The notes under the pieces: generated by a model
What the model was told of the DNA's origin: nothing
The model's database searches: none
Seen by the model: only the letters and a program-made list of their open reading frames with translations
Part shown: in pieces, positions 12,298 to 23,538 of the stretch
Layout of the letters: the number at the start of each line of letters is the position of its first letter
How positions within the stretch are numbered: position 1 is the stretch's first letter
Source: Linnemannia hyalina
Lineage: Eukaryota > Mortierellomycota > Mortierellomycetes > Mortierellales > Mortierellaceae
Assembly: GCA_019671135.1 (NCBI GenBank)
Contig: JAHRHY010000010.1
Coordinates: forward strand, 620,001 to 684,000
Reading direction: 5' to 3'
Length of the DNA stretch: 64,000 nucleotides
Made by a program: the position numbers and the translations under genes

Positions 12298-12455
12298 GCG
12301 ATTCTTTTCAATATCATCTTAATTATATATATACCACATAGTTCACATATCTTTTCATAAGTCTGAAGACGGGATCCATCCATCCCCAATTCGGTTCGTT
12401 TGCCCATGGGTCCCGCCTTATCCATATGTAAAACGGTATTCTTTTGTTTTCCACT

Positions 12456-12461
12456 AATAAA
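12456..12461 (+). terminator. polyadenylation signal of esterase A
   Basis: AATAAA 159 bases past the stop codon at 12297, followed by a T-rich stretch. Confidence 0.35.
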
Positions 12462-15076
12462 AAGACGATTTGACACCATTCACTTTTTTCAGTTTGCGTT
12501 TTTTTTTGTGGTGAATGGTGCACATTCATCGATTATATTTTGTATTATGGTTTTCGGTGTTATGTTCATGTTTTTTTTTCTTTCCTTTCGCCTTTTCATG
12601 AGTTGACTTGGGTACAGCATGCGTTATAAAGGAACACCATTCTGATTTGTGTCTCATCTGAAGAGATAATGTGTGCCAACTCCATCTCGGACGAGAATGA
12701 CGCGAGGTAAAAAAAAAAATGCTACTTGCCATACATCAATTTGAACGCGTACGCTTCACTTTCTCTCTCTAGACCCGCTCGATCATGATAGTTTTTTTTT
12801 CCATTCATCCATCCTGTTATTCCTGTCCATCCCTCCCCACTTTTTTCTGACTCGATGCTACTCCATTCATATCTGGAGCCACGTTTTTGTTGTGAAGACA
12901 AAAAAAAATGTACAAAGAAACGCTCATAAAGAGACGCGCCAAAGAGTTGAGTCGTACGCTACGAGGCAACAGAAACGCGATGACTATTATTTTTTGTATA
13001 CCATCGAAGAGTAACTATCTAAGCTATTATCCGAAGAAGCTGGTTATTCGATAACGCTACTCGCTTGTGTTTTTTCTGCGTTTGTCATTCTCAATGACTG
13101 AAAAAATAGCCGAGACATATCAATATGTGTAGAGGGGCGAAGTTTTGGCTGTCTGACATGGGTAGACACAGATGGATGTGTATGCGAAGGGTCAGTTGGA
13201 CCGGATGCATTAGCAGAAGAAAGGGTTATAGAAGTAAACAGACGCGTCACTCACCTTTTACTCATGTCCCTGGCCCGTTTTTCGTTTTCGTCTTATGTTT
13301 TTTTTTGCAACGAAAAGAAAACAAAATAGCAAAGCGATAGGGTGTTTGGGCGCTAAAATGTGAAAGAATAATAGAACGGAGTTGGCTTGTTGACTGGAAT
13401 TTTTTTGTTATCGCGAGATAGGATGTGGATTGTATTAGTGCTTCGATTGTTTGTTGTTTTGTTTTTGTTTTTCTCATAATTCAACGGAAGGGAGCAAGAA
13501 AAGGAGAGGGAGAGAAAGTAGGAGGTACGGTCGACCTTGACGCGGGCGTTCGCAAGGTTTGGTCATCAGACCTGTGGAATTTCACACCCCACATCCTGTA
13601 AACAAATAAACAAACAACAAAGGGGACAACAAACAGCGATGAGCAAATAACAAAGGCAGCGGTCTGACCTCTTGTTTTTTGTGAAGGTGGATTGAGATGG
13701 AGCGGATTAGGGCCTTTAGAGAGACAACAACAAACAATCAACAAAAACCCTGAACATTTTCATCCGTTACGGCGCGGAGGCAAGGAGGGGGAGGGAGAGA
13801 GAGATGAATGAGAATTCACCCGCAAAATAACGGCAATCGAGAATGGACACAAACACGCCCAAGGGTAATCCGCGATGACAAAGACGATATGTTCGTCTGG
13901 TCAACAGAGCTTTGTCCCGTCAAGAAGAGAAAAGTGTGTAGCTCGATCGCTTGGGGTTCTTTGTCTTCGTTCTTATCCCGCTCTCGTCATTCTGTCTGCA
14001 GGCGTGGAATGTCTTTCTTGCAGGAAATAAAAGCCCAGACCAACAGAACAGGTGTGACATCCACATGTGCACACTGCAGCACAAGAAATAAAGAGCTGGC
14101 TTGGTCGCGAAAGAAAGAATAATTGAGAGCAATTGTAGCGGACAGGCTTACATCTTCTTCCTCTCGCTCTACACATACATAGCATCTATAGACAAAACGA
14201 CAAGCCTTGTTAAACATTTTGTTTGTTTGTTATTCAGCGCATTTTGTTTTATCGCGATAGTCAATGGTAGATACAAGGACTTGTCTTCGATTAAAGGTAG
14301 CTTTTCCCCTACCATCCTTGTAAGAATTAACCCGTCCCGTCACCTCTGACGCCTCTCTCCCTCGCCTTGTCCTCTTCTCCGCGCCCTACCCAACCCATTG
14401 CTCAATGTCAACATGCCACTGTTTTTTGCACAAACCATCCCCGTTGTTGCGTGTGGTGGGAATTGACACATGCTCGCGCGCGGAGTAACCCCCAGGCTCG
14501 GCTCGTTCCCCCTTTCTCTCCGCCATTCCCATCGTTTTATTTCTTCGCCCTCCGTGGGTGAATTAGCATAAGAGATCCTGTTTCTCCGGTCGAGCCTCTT
14601 CTCCACACCAGGACAAATGAAAAGGGGTAAGGGTAGCGAAGAGAGTGTGAAAAATCAACGACCAAGACGGATGGGAGAAAAGGAGGGGTGTCGGCCAGGG
14701 GCAACAAAGGCAGGAACAAGGAGGAAATGAGGGGTCATGGCACGCTGCAAGAAAGGAGAGGGTTAATAATGCCGATCGAAAACTTTAACGAATTCTCCCA
14801 CATATGCATGCAGCCTTCAACCTTACATGCCCCTGCGTCCTATGTTGTTATTCGTGTTGAACAAGGAGCTGGTCAACAATAAGAATTAAATCTAAAGGGT
14901 CCTCCTCTCCTCCAATTCATTCACTCGCACATATTTCCCTTTACAATAAACAGGATTAAATCATGTCCCATTGACCATCGAATGACTGTATCCCCACCTT
15001 CGATCGGCTCTACTTCACCCCGAGACCTCCATGGTGACCTAAACTACCAGACTGCGCTGCGGCTATTCCTCCCCTG

Positions 15077-15084
15077 TATAAATA
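15077..15084 (+). promoter_or_regulatory. TATA box of esterase B
   Basis: TATAAATA, 156 bp upstream of the ATG at 15233, followed by a C/T-rich leader. Confidence 0.5.
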
Positions 15085-15232
15085 CGCGCGTTTACACTTT
15101 TATCTTCTTCAGTTCTTTAGCGCCTTCCTTCCAGTCCCACCTGAAGACCTCCCCTTCTCCTCCTCTTCCCTTCATCTCCACCCTTCTCTCCCTTCTTCTC
15201 TCTCCCTTTACCAACACCAACAACAACAAGCA

Positions 15233-17756
15233 ATGGTTGTACTGAAACAGATCTTGTCGAGCGCAGTGGCCTTGTTGGCCACCCTCCAAGTCTCCATCGC
15301 AGCCCCCGCACCGAAAGTCGAGAAACGTGGCCTGAACAACTCGGCCCCCCTAGCAAGCGACATCAACGGAGCCCACCTGTTGCTGCTGAACGATGTCGAC
15401 TCTGAGACTGCTAAGAATGCATTCTTGCTCCTCTCTGCCCCTAGAGGGTATTATGATGGCATGAATGCCTGTAGCGCCATGGGCGATGGTACGTTCGCTT
15501 TTTCTGTTCGTGTGGTGGTTTTTGGTTTTGATTCTTCCGGTTAATCTGATTACATTCGCTGTGTCATTATTTCATTTTTTTGGTGGCGCGCTTGTTGCGA
15601 ACTACTAGGTGGATACATATATATCTCAGGAACAGCTGGTGCATCCAACCTAGTCACCCTCTTGAACAACAACGCAGTCGCCCAGAAGGAGATCTCTGCC
15701 TTCAGTCAGTTCTGGGTTTACAACGGTAACCATCCATTACCCCTCTTCTCTTTCTCAGCATCTCATCACCTAACATTCCACGACTATTTTTGGTGATATA
15801 TTTTCTCAGTCCTCACGCAACTACTAACTTTCATGACTGTGCTTGATTTTTATTATTATTTGCTTTCCCATCTCATTCAGGTGTCCCCGGCGTACTCTCT
15901 AACTGCTTGGCAGTGAACAAGAACACCGGCAAGACAGACTGGATCCCCTGTTCCACCCAACTTCCCACCATCTGCTTCAACTCTGTCCTCCGTCGCGTCC
16001 TCCTCTTCCAGGACACATCCCGTCAAGTCAAAGTCACCACTCCCACAGGCACTATCCAAGGCTGGCGTGACCAGAACGCTTTCCGCTTCTTGGGTATCCC
16101 CTATGCTGAGCCTCCCGTTGGGAATCTGAGGTTTGCGAGCCCGGTTGCAAAGGCAGCGTTTACGGGGACTTTCGATGCGTTGAGTTATAAGGGTGTTTGT
16201 CCTCAGACGAGTCAGGAAGCAGGGTTTGTGCCGATGTTGTTGAGTTATCTTGAGAACGGTGCCACGGAGCAGGAGGATTGTTTGAACTTGAACGTTTATA
16301 CCCCCAGTTTGAAGGGCACTGGACAGGAGCTTCTTCCCGTCATGTTCTACATCCACGGAGGAGGATTCACAACGTAAGTATTTTTTCTCTTCCTGGACAT
16401 GCTGCTACGGTATAACTTTTCTTTTGGTGTATTTACTAACCTTTATCGACTTCTTGGTAAAATGCCTCCCATAGCTACTCTGGCTCGGTCATCATCTTTG
16501 AACCCGGCAACATGGTCTCCCGCGGCGGAGTCGTCGTCGTGACAATCAACTACCGTCTCGGCATGCTTGGCTGGTTCGAGAACGAAGCCGCCTGGGGTCG
16601 CTCCGAGATCCAAGGAAACCAGGCCCTTCGCGACCAGATCCTTGCCCTCAAATGGGTCCAAAAGAACATTGCTTCCTTCGGAGGCGACCCAACCCGTGTC
16701 ACTGTCTTTGGTGAATCTGCAGGTGCCACCAGTATCCGTGCTCTTCTTGCTGCCCCCGTCGCCTTCCCACTTTACCAGGGCGTCATTGGTGAGAGTGACC
16801 CGATTAATATACCCTTCAAGACTCCTGATGATGCGGCCACGATCACGACATACTTCTTGCAGGCATTGAATTGTGCGGATGTTGCTTGTGCGCGTACCCG
16901 GCCTGTAGATCAGGTCTTGACGGCCCAGACGACTGCTAACGCCAAAGCCCTGGCGGATGACAAGTGGACCACCTGGGCGCTGGTCGAGCGTCCTGTAATT
17001 GACAAACTGTTGATCTCTACCGAGTTCTCGGCCATGGCTAAGGCGGGTACCTACAACACCAAAGCCAACATCATGTGGGGAACTGTCCACGACGAAGCTG
17101 GTCTCTTTGTCCCCCAGTACTTCCCCAACGTCGTCCCCATCGCGAACGTGACTACAGCCCTCAGCCTGGTCTTCAGCCAGGCTCAGTCGGAACTGATGTT
17201 GAGCAACCCCATGTTCCAGCCTGATCCCTCCGACTCGGACGCCGTCCGCAACCTTTTCACCCGTGCCGGTACAGAATTCTACTTCTTCTGCCCACTCCGA
17301 TACCTCTCCCGCCAGATGACCAAGCGTAAACCCGTTTACAACTTCCGCTTCAACCGTGGACGTGATACCCCCTTGGTCGGTGAAGGTTACTGCTCCTCCA
17401 GCACCGGTCGTGTCTGTCACTCGGCCGATATCCAACCTGTTTTTGCTTCAGGAGCTGCTGTCCCTACGATCAAACAAACAGGCGACGATGCTCGTTTCGC
17501 CCGGCAGGTTGTCGACCGCTTCACCACATTCGCCAAGACGGGCAACCCCAACCCACAACCCGGTCTCCAGGGTGTCGAGAACAAGAACCCCGACGTCACC
17601 GGTGTCAACTGGACGGCGTATGATGATTCGAACCCGGTGTTTGAATTAAACGTCCAGAGCTCCATGTCGTCCAACCTTGAGAACGCAGAGTGCAACTGGA
17701 TCGAGACTGTGTTCAAGTACTCCTTCTGGACCGAGATTCCTGGCAACTTGCCCTGA
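15233..17756 (+). CDS. secreted lectin-like/carboxylesterase B, 715 aa
   Basis: Tandem paralogue of gene A with the same four-exon structure: 15233-15488, 15609-15725, 15881-16373, 16475-17756. Exons 2, 3 and 4 have the same lengths as in A (117, 493 and 1282 nt), as does intron 3 (101 nt). Signal peptide (about residues 1-23) is followed by a VEKR processing-type site, then the four-cysteine lectin-like region (DWIPCSTQLPTIC at its end), then the esterase domain with HGGGF, GESAG, VHDEAG and CHSAD all intact. Parts of exon 4 are identical to A over 275 consecutive bases while other parts differ at many silent sites, indicating gene conversion. Introns 1 and 2 differ from those of A in length and sequence. 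Likely an active secreted esterase. Confidence 0.92.
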
Positions 17757-17900
17757 GCTGGATCTCTTCTTTTGTATGTAGTGATGTATATACCCTCTAT
17801 TTTGTTTATCATTTTCATTTCCTGTGATCGAGCATCCATTATATCGATGCTGGAGGATACCCTCCCTCCCCCATACTCCGTCAATACGAGAACTTTCATA

Positions 17901-17906
17901 AATAAA
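17901..17906 (+). terminator. polyadenylation signal of esterase B
   Basis: AATAAA 145 bases past the stop codon at 17756, in the 313-bp gap between convergent genes (the sulfite oxidase gene ends at 18071 on the other strand). Confidence 0.4.
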
Positions 17907-18070
17907 GTACGCGTACCAGTTTCACCACCCAATTCTGCATCCTTCCTTGACACAACCAAGCAAAAGTATATCTCTGAACGAATGTAGGGGGTATTATTGT
18001 GAGAAAAAAAAGAACCCAAAAGTGATAAAAGCACAAAAGTAAGATAAAGCAACAGAAGAAAGGGGTTGGT

Positions 18071-20488
18071 CTACATGTTATGCTGAGGCATCTGGATGAC
18101 ATTGTTTACGCGGAACCAAGCGTTGTTCATCACGCCTCTGTAGTTCCAGATTGGGAACTCTGGTTGCATGTTTCCACTCGAGTCATCTGTTAAGAAACAC
18201 AATAGAAAAGGCAGAGGGAGTGAAAACAATGGTCAGCAAATTTTGGTTCTAACCAAAAACACATGAACAAAACGACTAACGAGAAAGAGAGAGTGAGAGA
18301 GTGAGAGAAACTTACAGGCACGGACGACAAGTTCTGAGGTCGTCAAGATCTTTGGGACTTTCTTCTCCCATAGCGCCCAGGCCCAATACATCCCACTGAC
18401 CTTATCGGGAGTTTGTTCAATTTTATCGACAGGCTCCCAGGTCTTGCCACCGTCAACGGACAGCTCGACGCGGTAGATGGCGCGTCCGCCGCCCGATATG
18501 GCATAGCCCTTAACGGTCACTGGTTTCGGGCAGAGGATGACTTCTTTGTCCATGGGGGTACAGATCACGCATTGGACGTTCATCTCTCCCAAGGAGACGG
18601 TTGTGTCCCACGCCGTGTCCACATTTGATGCGTCGATCTGTTGCCATCCAGAATAAGAGAAGGAAGATGGAAAATAGCGGTTAGTATTGTGCGCGTAAAC
18701 AGTAAAAACATCATTCGGGTCATTTTGTGTTCGGTTGTGGCAAAAAAAAAAATGGTTACCCATGGAGGAAGGATCTTGTAATCTCTGCGCTGGAAGAAGG
18801 AAGTGGACTCTTGGGGCTGGACAAGGATCTTTTGCAGGAACTTTACAGACCGAGCACCAATATATCCTGGCACAATCATTCGGAGTGGGAAACCGTGGTC
18901 TCGGGTCAATGGCTGGCCATTCATCTGCATAGATAAGGGGGAAAAAAGACATAGAGAAGAGGAGGGAGAGGAAGAGGGATAAAAGCCAACGTGTGGTTTG
19001 GCAGAAAAGGAAAAAAACGTGTAAGTACAATGATGCAGCTACACTTTTGCTTCCTTTTCCAGTTGTCTTCGGCAGAAATAAAGACAAGGATATGCGAGGG
19101 GGTAACTTTCTCCCTTACCTCGTAAGCAATAATGACATCTCCCAATGGATCCCTATTTCATAGATCGTAAGCAAGGCACATCATAGTCGAAAGTAGAATG
19201 TGGTTAGTTACAAAGGTGGCAACCAAGGATAAAATGCGAATTGCATGCAAGACGACAGCATCGACGTGGGAGACGTACATTGCCTTCCGGAGGGGGATGG
19301 AGCTGCCGTAGCAGGCGTCTTCCTTGACATGGTCATCAGCCTCGAAGGAGACGTGGTAGTTGCGGATCATTTCGTTATGCAAATCCACCGGTACGCCGGC
19401 AATGTCTTTGAGGATATCACAGAGACGTGGGCCAGACCAAACAGCCTATTCGATAACAGCATGCATTGATGTATGTGTTAGCTCCTTTCTTGCCTTTTGG
19501 ATTGAGATGAGTGAGTACAAGAGGCACAAACGGGAAATGAGAAACTAACAACAACAATCGGTCCAGAATGAGAGCCGAGAGGGAAGAGAAAAAGGGAAGG
19601 AAGAACACACAAACAAATAATAATGAGAGACAAGGAGTGGGATGAGAAAGGGGGAAATGCATAAGGGAGATGAGGGCAAAAGAAAAGTCGGCCGTGACCA
19701 CAGGAATAAGGTTATGTCGTCAGATGGCGACAACAAACAAACGAAACACTCTCACCCATTACGAAAGAAGGAAAAGGAGACGAAGGGAAAGGAAAGAACA
19801 GGGCCTCCTTTCATTCTTTGTTCTTCTGCTTTCTCCTTCCTTTCCTTCTCGCTTCCAGGAAACAAACAAAAGAAAACTTACGTTGGAGATGGTGCCCGCC
19901 TTCCAGATGACGCCCTTGACTTCTTTGAGCTGAGCCAGTCCCTCGCGTCTATTTCCGGCGCACTATTCAACAGCACAGTTGACAAGAGAACGATGTGAGT
20001 TGAATTTCCTGTAATGGTAGCAGCGTTGCGATGCATTGCATGCTGAGTGTTTTCCTCTCTCTCTCACTTTCGCTGTGTGTATCCAAACAGAAAAAAAAAA
20101 AGAAGCGGATGTTATGTATTACCTGAAGGGATGCGGTAATGGTTGCCTTGGGCCATCGGGTCATAATGTCGTGCATGTTTAAAGCCTTCCACTCAGCAGG
20201 CTGTGAGTCGTTCAGGCTTTGAACACCGATATAGACCTGATGGTCCTCCAGACGAATGTCGGGGATGGGTCCATGGTTACGCTTGAAGAAGACGTCTGTG
20301 GGAGTGATGAGGCCGGCGTTGACGAGGAGAGGGAGATGGGGCTCTGCGTTGAATGGCTTGGGCGCGTGGACGAGGTAGTTGGAAAGGATCCGAGAAGGGT
20401 CCTGAGAGTAGTCCGAGTCGCACAACACTTTCTTCTCGTGGACCGGGGGTCTGACATAGTCGTCTGTGGTGTTGTGTTGCGTGTTCAT
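18071..20488 (-). CDS. sulfite oxidase (molybdopterin, haem-less), 416 aa
   Basis: Predicted molybdenum-cofactor enzyme oxidising sulfite to sulfate. Seven exons: 20488-20123, 19962-19882, 19445-19279, 19152-19119, 18924-18760, 18637-18316, 18186-18071; all joins keep frame. The Mo-ligand cysteine sits in the diagnostic QCAGNRR motif, formed across the first splice at residue 123. Further family marks are the RDHGFPLR segment with [13 protein letters not shown] (Mo-domain) and the C-terminal dimerisation domain with SVDGGKTWE and FRVNNVIQ. There is no N-terminal cytochrome b5 domain and no clear targeting peptide, so it resembles the short plant-type enzyme more than the mitochondrial animal one; the C-terminus (QHNM) is not a standard peroxisomal signal. 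Exon 4 is only 34 nt. Head to head with a Cbf1-type bHLH gene. Confidence 0.93.
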
Positions 20489-21275
20489 TTTTGTTGTTGT
20501 CGCTCTTTTGTTATGTTTGTGTGTATGTGTCTGTGTGTGTGTGTGTGTATCTGAGGTGTGTGTGTGTGGGAGAGAGTGAGAGAGAGAGTGAGAAGAAGTG
20601 AAATAAGGGAGAGGATGTGGTTGTTAGCTGTGAGTGAGAATAGAGGAGACAAGAGAGAAGGGGGGGAAGTGGAAGGCAGCCTTTTTCTTTTTATGATATT
20701 TGTCCTGGACTGACCGGCTCATGGACACAAGACAGAATCTTGTTTTGGGCCGTGGGACACTAACCATAATCGACGACTGCTCACAGGGTCGAATAGACAA
20801 GAGAAACAAAGCTTCAATTGGGTCTATGGTGATATCCTCAACAGGCTTCTGGCGGTGCTAGTCATGACATTTATGGATACGGTGCGCTTTATGCAGCTTG
20901 GCTTGAATGCTTGCAGTGGCCATCAAACACACCCCAAGAGACAGATACATTCGACACAGGTACACAGAGTTGATGACCATGCAGAATAGCCTGTGCGTGT
21001 TGCTGTTTTGTGCATGAATCGAAGGTTCTTTCACTAGAACAACTCTGCTCAGGGCTGTGGGAGTCTTGTACATTCTATGCCACTAAACATGTTCACATCC
21101 TAGCCAAGAATGAGTTGCAGAGATCCAGGTGCCCAGTATGTCGTATACATGTTGCATTTTGTCCCGTCAACGAGACGAGGAGGAGGAGGCAAAGGGCAGT
21201 GAGGCACTAGACAGTGGATATAGCCCTGAGCCAATCAGAAAGAGAGCGCAGTGCATGCGATTAGTTCCAACACGA

Positions 21276-21313
21276 TCACGTTGACTCACGTTATTTTTTC
21301 GAGCGATCACGTT
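21276..21313 (+). promoter_or_regulatory. three TCACGTT boxes at helical spacing
   Basis: TCACGTT occurs at 21276-21282, 21286-21292 and 21307-21313. The starts are 10 and 21 bases apart, so they lie on one face of the helix. The core is one base short of the Cbf1 site TCACGTG. The cluster is about 325 bp upstream of the Cbf1-like start codon, so autoregulation is possible but unproven. Confidence 0.35.
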
Positions 21314-21418
21314 TTTTCTTTCTCCTCTCTTTCTTCTGTCCAGCAACAACCTACCCCAAAAAACTCAAGGTCAGTCTATTCTCAAGACAGCCCAGCACTA
21401 TACCCACACTACACCTCC

Positions 21419-21472
21419 ATGGACAACCTCCTACACCTACTACTTCAACAGCACCAACTCATGCTCCAGTAG
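21419..21472 (+). other. upstream ORF of the bHLH gene (17 codons)
   Basis: ATG at 21419 to TAG at 21472, coding a short Leu/Gln-rich peptide, 163 bases before the chosen start of the bHLH gene and in its probable 5' leader. If the leader begins upstream of it, ribosomes would meet this frame first, so it could reduce or regulate translation. Confidence 0.3.
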
Positions 21473-21635
21473 TGGCAATCTTTCTCCCTCCAACGCGTGT
21501 GTTTTGCAAGGACTGACTCGTTGGTCACTCGGAAACAGGCTGTTTGAACTAACCAAAAAAAAGCAATTGCCACCACTCTGAACAGAACAACTCTCCTTCT
21601 CGTGCCATTTGACCAACATCATCCAGTCGACAACC

Positions 21636-22984
21636 ATGGAGAACAACCAAGACGTCCAAGAAGTTTTGAACACGCTGGTAAGTTCCTGGAGGAGTCCGCT
21701 GGAGTAGGCAGAGCAGCAAAAAAAAAGAATGAGTAGAAGAAGAGTGCCTGTCTGAAAACACTCAGGAAACGAAGGAGGAAGGACGGAAGGACTGCTTTCA
21801 AATGAAGGGGACACGGTCCAATTGGTCCCAACACCCTCACTTCTCGATGCTGCGTCGTATGAACTCAACGGCCGTAATAACATTGAGTGTACATACTCGC
21901 AACTGACAGCCAACAATAACACTAACAACAACGCTCTTATGTGTACCATCAATGATGATAGTCAAACTCCATCTCAGCAAGCGAGTCCTTTGCATCATCA
22001 AACGAGTCCTTTGCGGCATCGATTGCCAAGGCAGCCTCGGCCGTGGCGGCCATGGAATCCACGCACTACGCCGAGCAACAGCAGAAGGACCACGAGCAGC
22101 TCCAGCGTATTGCCGCACAGCACCAGCAGGAGGTCCAGCAAGAACAACAACAACAGGTGCAACAACTGAAGGAAGAACAGCAACATCAACAGCAACAACA
22201 ACAGGACCAACAGGACCAGCACCAGCAACAACAGCAGCAGCCACAGCCTCAGGTGCTTCCGCCCCAAGAGCAAGACCCGACGACTGCTGTCCTGCAGGCA
22301 GCAGCACTGCAGGATGAGCAGCATCAGCAGGTGTTGCAGCACATTGCCACTGCCGCCGCGGAGGCAGGGAGCACACTTGCCACTGTCCCCATCACAGCAA
22401 GGTAAACATCCTCCTTTTACTATTATCATGCGTGTTCACTTTCTTTGATAGCTGCACAAGGGAAGGAAGGGGCTCTGACGATAAGCAAATTTGATATTGA
22501 CTTCTTTGCACGTGTCGTTTTATTGGCCCTCTCTTTCTCTTTATCATCCACACTACACATACAACATAGCAGCCCTCAACCTCCGGCCAAGGCCGCTGTA
22601 GGTTCAGCGGAATGGCACAAGATCCGTCGAGACAACCACAAGGAGGTCGAACGTCGGCGTCGGGAGACCATCAACGACGGCATCAACGGCCTCGCCAAGA
22701 TGGTCCCTAACTGCGACAAGAACAAGGGCTCAATCCTCAAGGAGGCCGTCAAGTACATCAAGTCCGTCCTTGTAGAGAACGAGCGTCTGACGGGCGAGAT
22801 TGCGGTCGCGACGACGGCAAAGTACGAGATTGAAAAGTATTTGATGGAGAAGAGCGTGGCCGAGGCGACCATCCACTCGCTCAATGTCCAGCACGAGCAG
22901 CTGAAGAGGGAATACGAGGAGCTGCGCCAAAAGATGGACGAGGCAGAAGGAGGCCCCTCGACCAAGAAGCAGCGCACCGAGTGA
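21636..22984 (+). CDS. bHLH transcription factor, Cbf1-like, 297 aa
   Basis: Predicted nuclear regulator binding E-box DNA (CACGTG). Exons: 21636-21677, 21962-22401, 22573-22984. The bHLH lies at about residues 176-228; its basic part NHKEVERRRRETIN has the class-B His183/Glu187/Arg191 set, closely matching fungal Cbf1. A coiled-coil/leucine-rich stretch follows the second helix (about 226-285). The middle (about 45-150) is Gln/His-rich with long glutamine runs. The first exon is only 14 codons; it was chosen because its GTAAGT donor joins in phase to 21962, just after an in-frame stop. In yeast, Cbf1 controls sulfur-amino-acid genes and centromeres; here the divergent neighbour is sulfite oxidase. 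The last acceptor is a tandem TAGCAG that can add one serine. Confidence 0.85.
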
Positions 22985-23538
22985 AAAAAGATACTATCGG
23001 ACCCATTGCATAAACCTCCTACAACAAATACGTTCACTCGATACCTTACTCCATTGACCAAGTCTAGCGTGTGCCCTATGTTTCCCCACTCATGAAAAAT
23101 ACATACCAAAAACAACAGATATGAATAACCATTCATATGATATCATGCCGTAGAAACATAATTTATTCTGTTTCGCTTCAACCATCTTTTTTGTTTGTTT
23201 AGCATTAATGTAAGGCAAACAAAGAACGGGAGCTGTGTAGAAATCGACTATCAACGGATGAAAATTGTTGACCGTTGATGTCGACCACGGTATGTGCGGT
23301 TGTGCTCTCTCAGTTCCCTCAGCCCTCTTCCACATTTATTTACTCATCCCTGTATTGCTCTTAATTCTTCTTCCCTTCTTACTCCTCCTTCCCTCATACC
23401 CATCACACTAGTCTACCTGTCCACCCTTTCACCCATCATCCTTCTTCTGTTCCTCCCTTTCATCATCTTTCGACCTCCTTCATCGCCACTCACTCAATAA
23501 GAGGTCATTCTCCCTCGTATCGTCACCCACTCTCGAGG
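22985..23538. other. intergenic between bHLH and GT71 genes
   Basis: 3' untranslated DNA of the bHLH gene followed by a strongly pyrimidine-rich leader (23290-23530) of the mannosyltransferase gene. No gene seen. Confidence 0.5.

Larger units (their letters stand above)
12298..15232. other. intergenic between esterases A and B
   Basis: About 2.9 kb with the 3' end of A and the promoter of B. I see no gene, tRNA or mobile element. The open frames are short and low in complexity. Confidence 0.5.
20489..21635. promoter_or_regulatory. divergent intergenic region, sulfite oxidase / bHLH
   Basis: Shared upstream region of 1,147 bp between two divergent genes. It has a GT-repeat and GA-repeat tract just upstream of the sulfite oxidase ATG (about 20519-20590), three TCACGTT motifs at 21276-21313 and a 17-codon upstream frame at 21419-21472. 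No other gene is visible. Confidence 0.5.

Noticed and set aside
21837..22429. Minus-strand frames of 143-179 codons opposite the bHLH gene
   Set aside because: Antisense of CAG/CAA glutamine repeats, giving Leu/Val/Ala low-complexity products.
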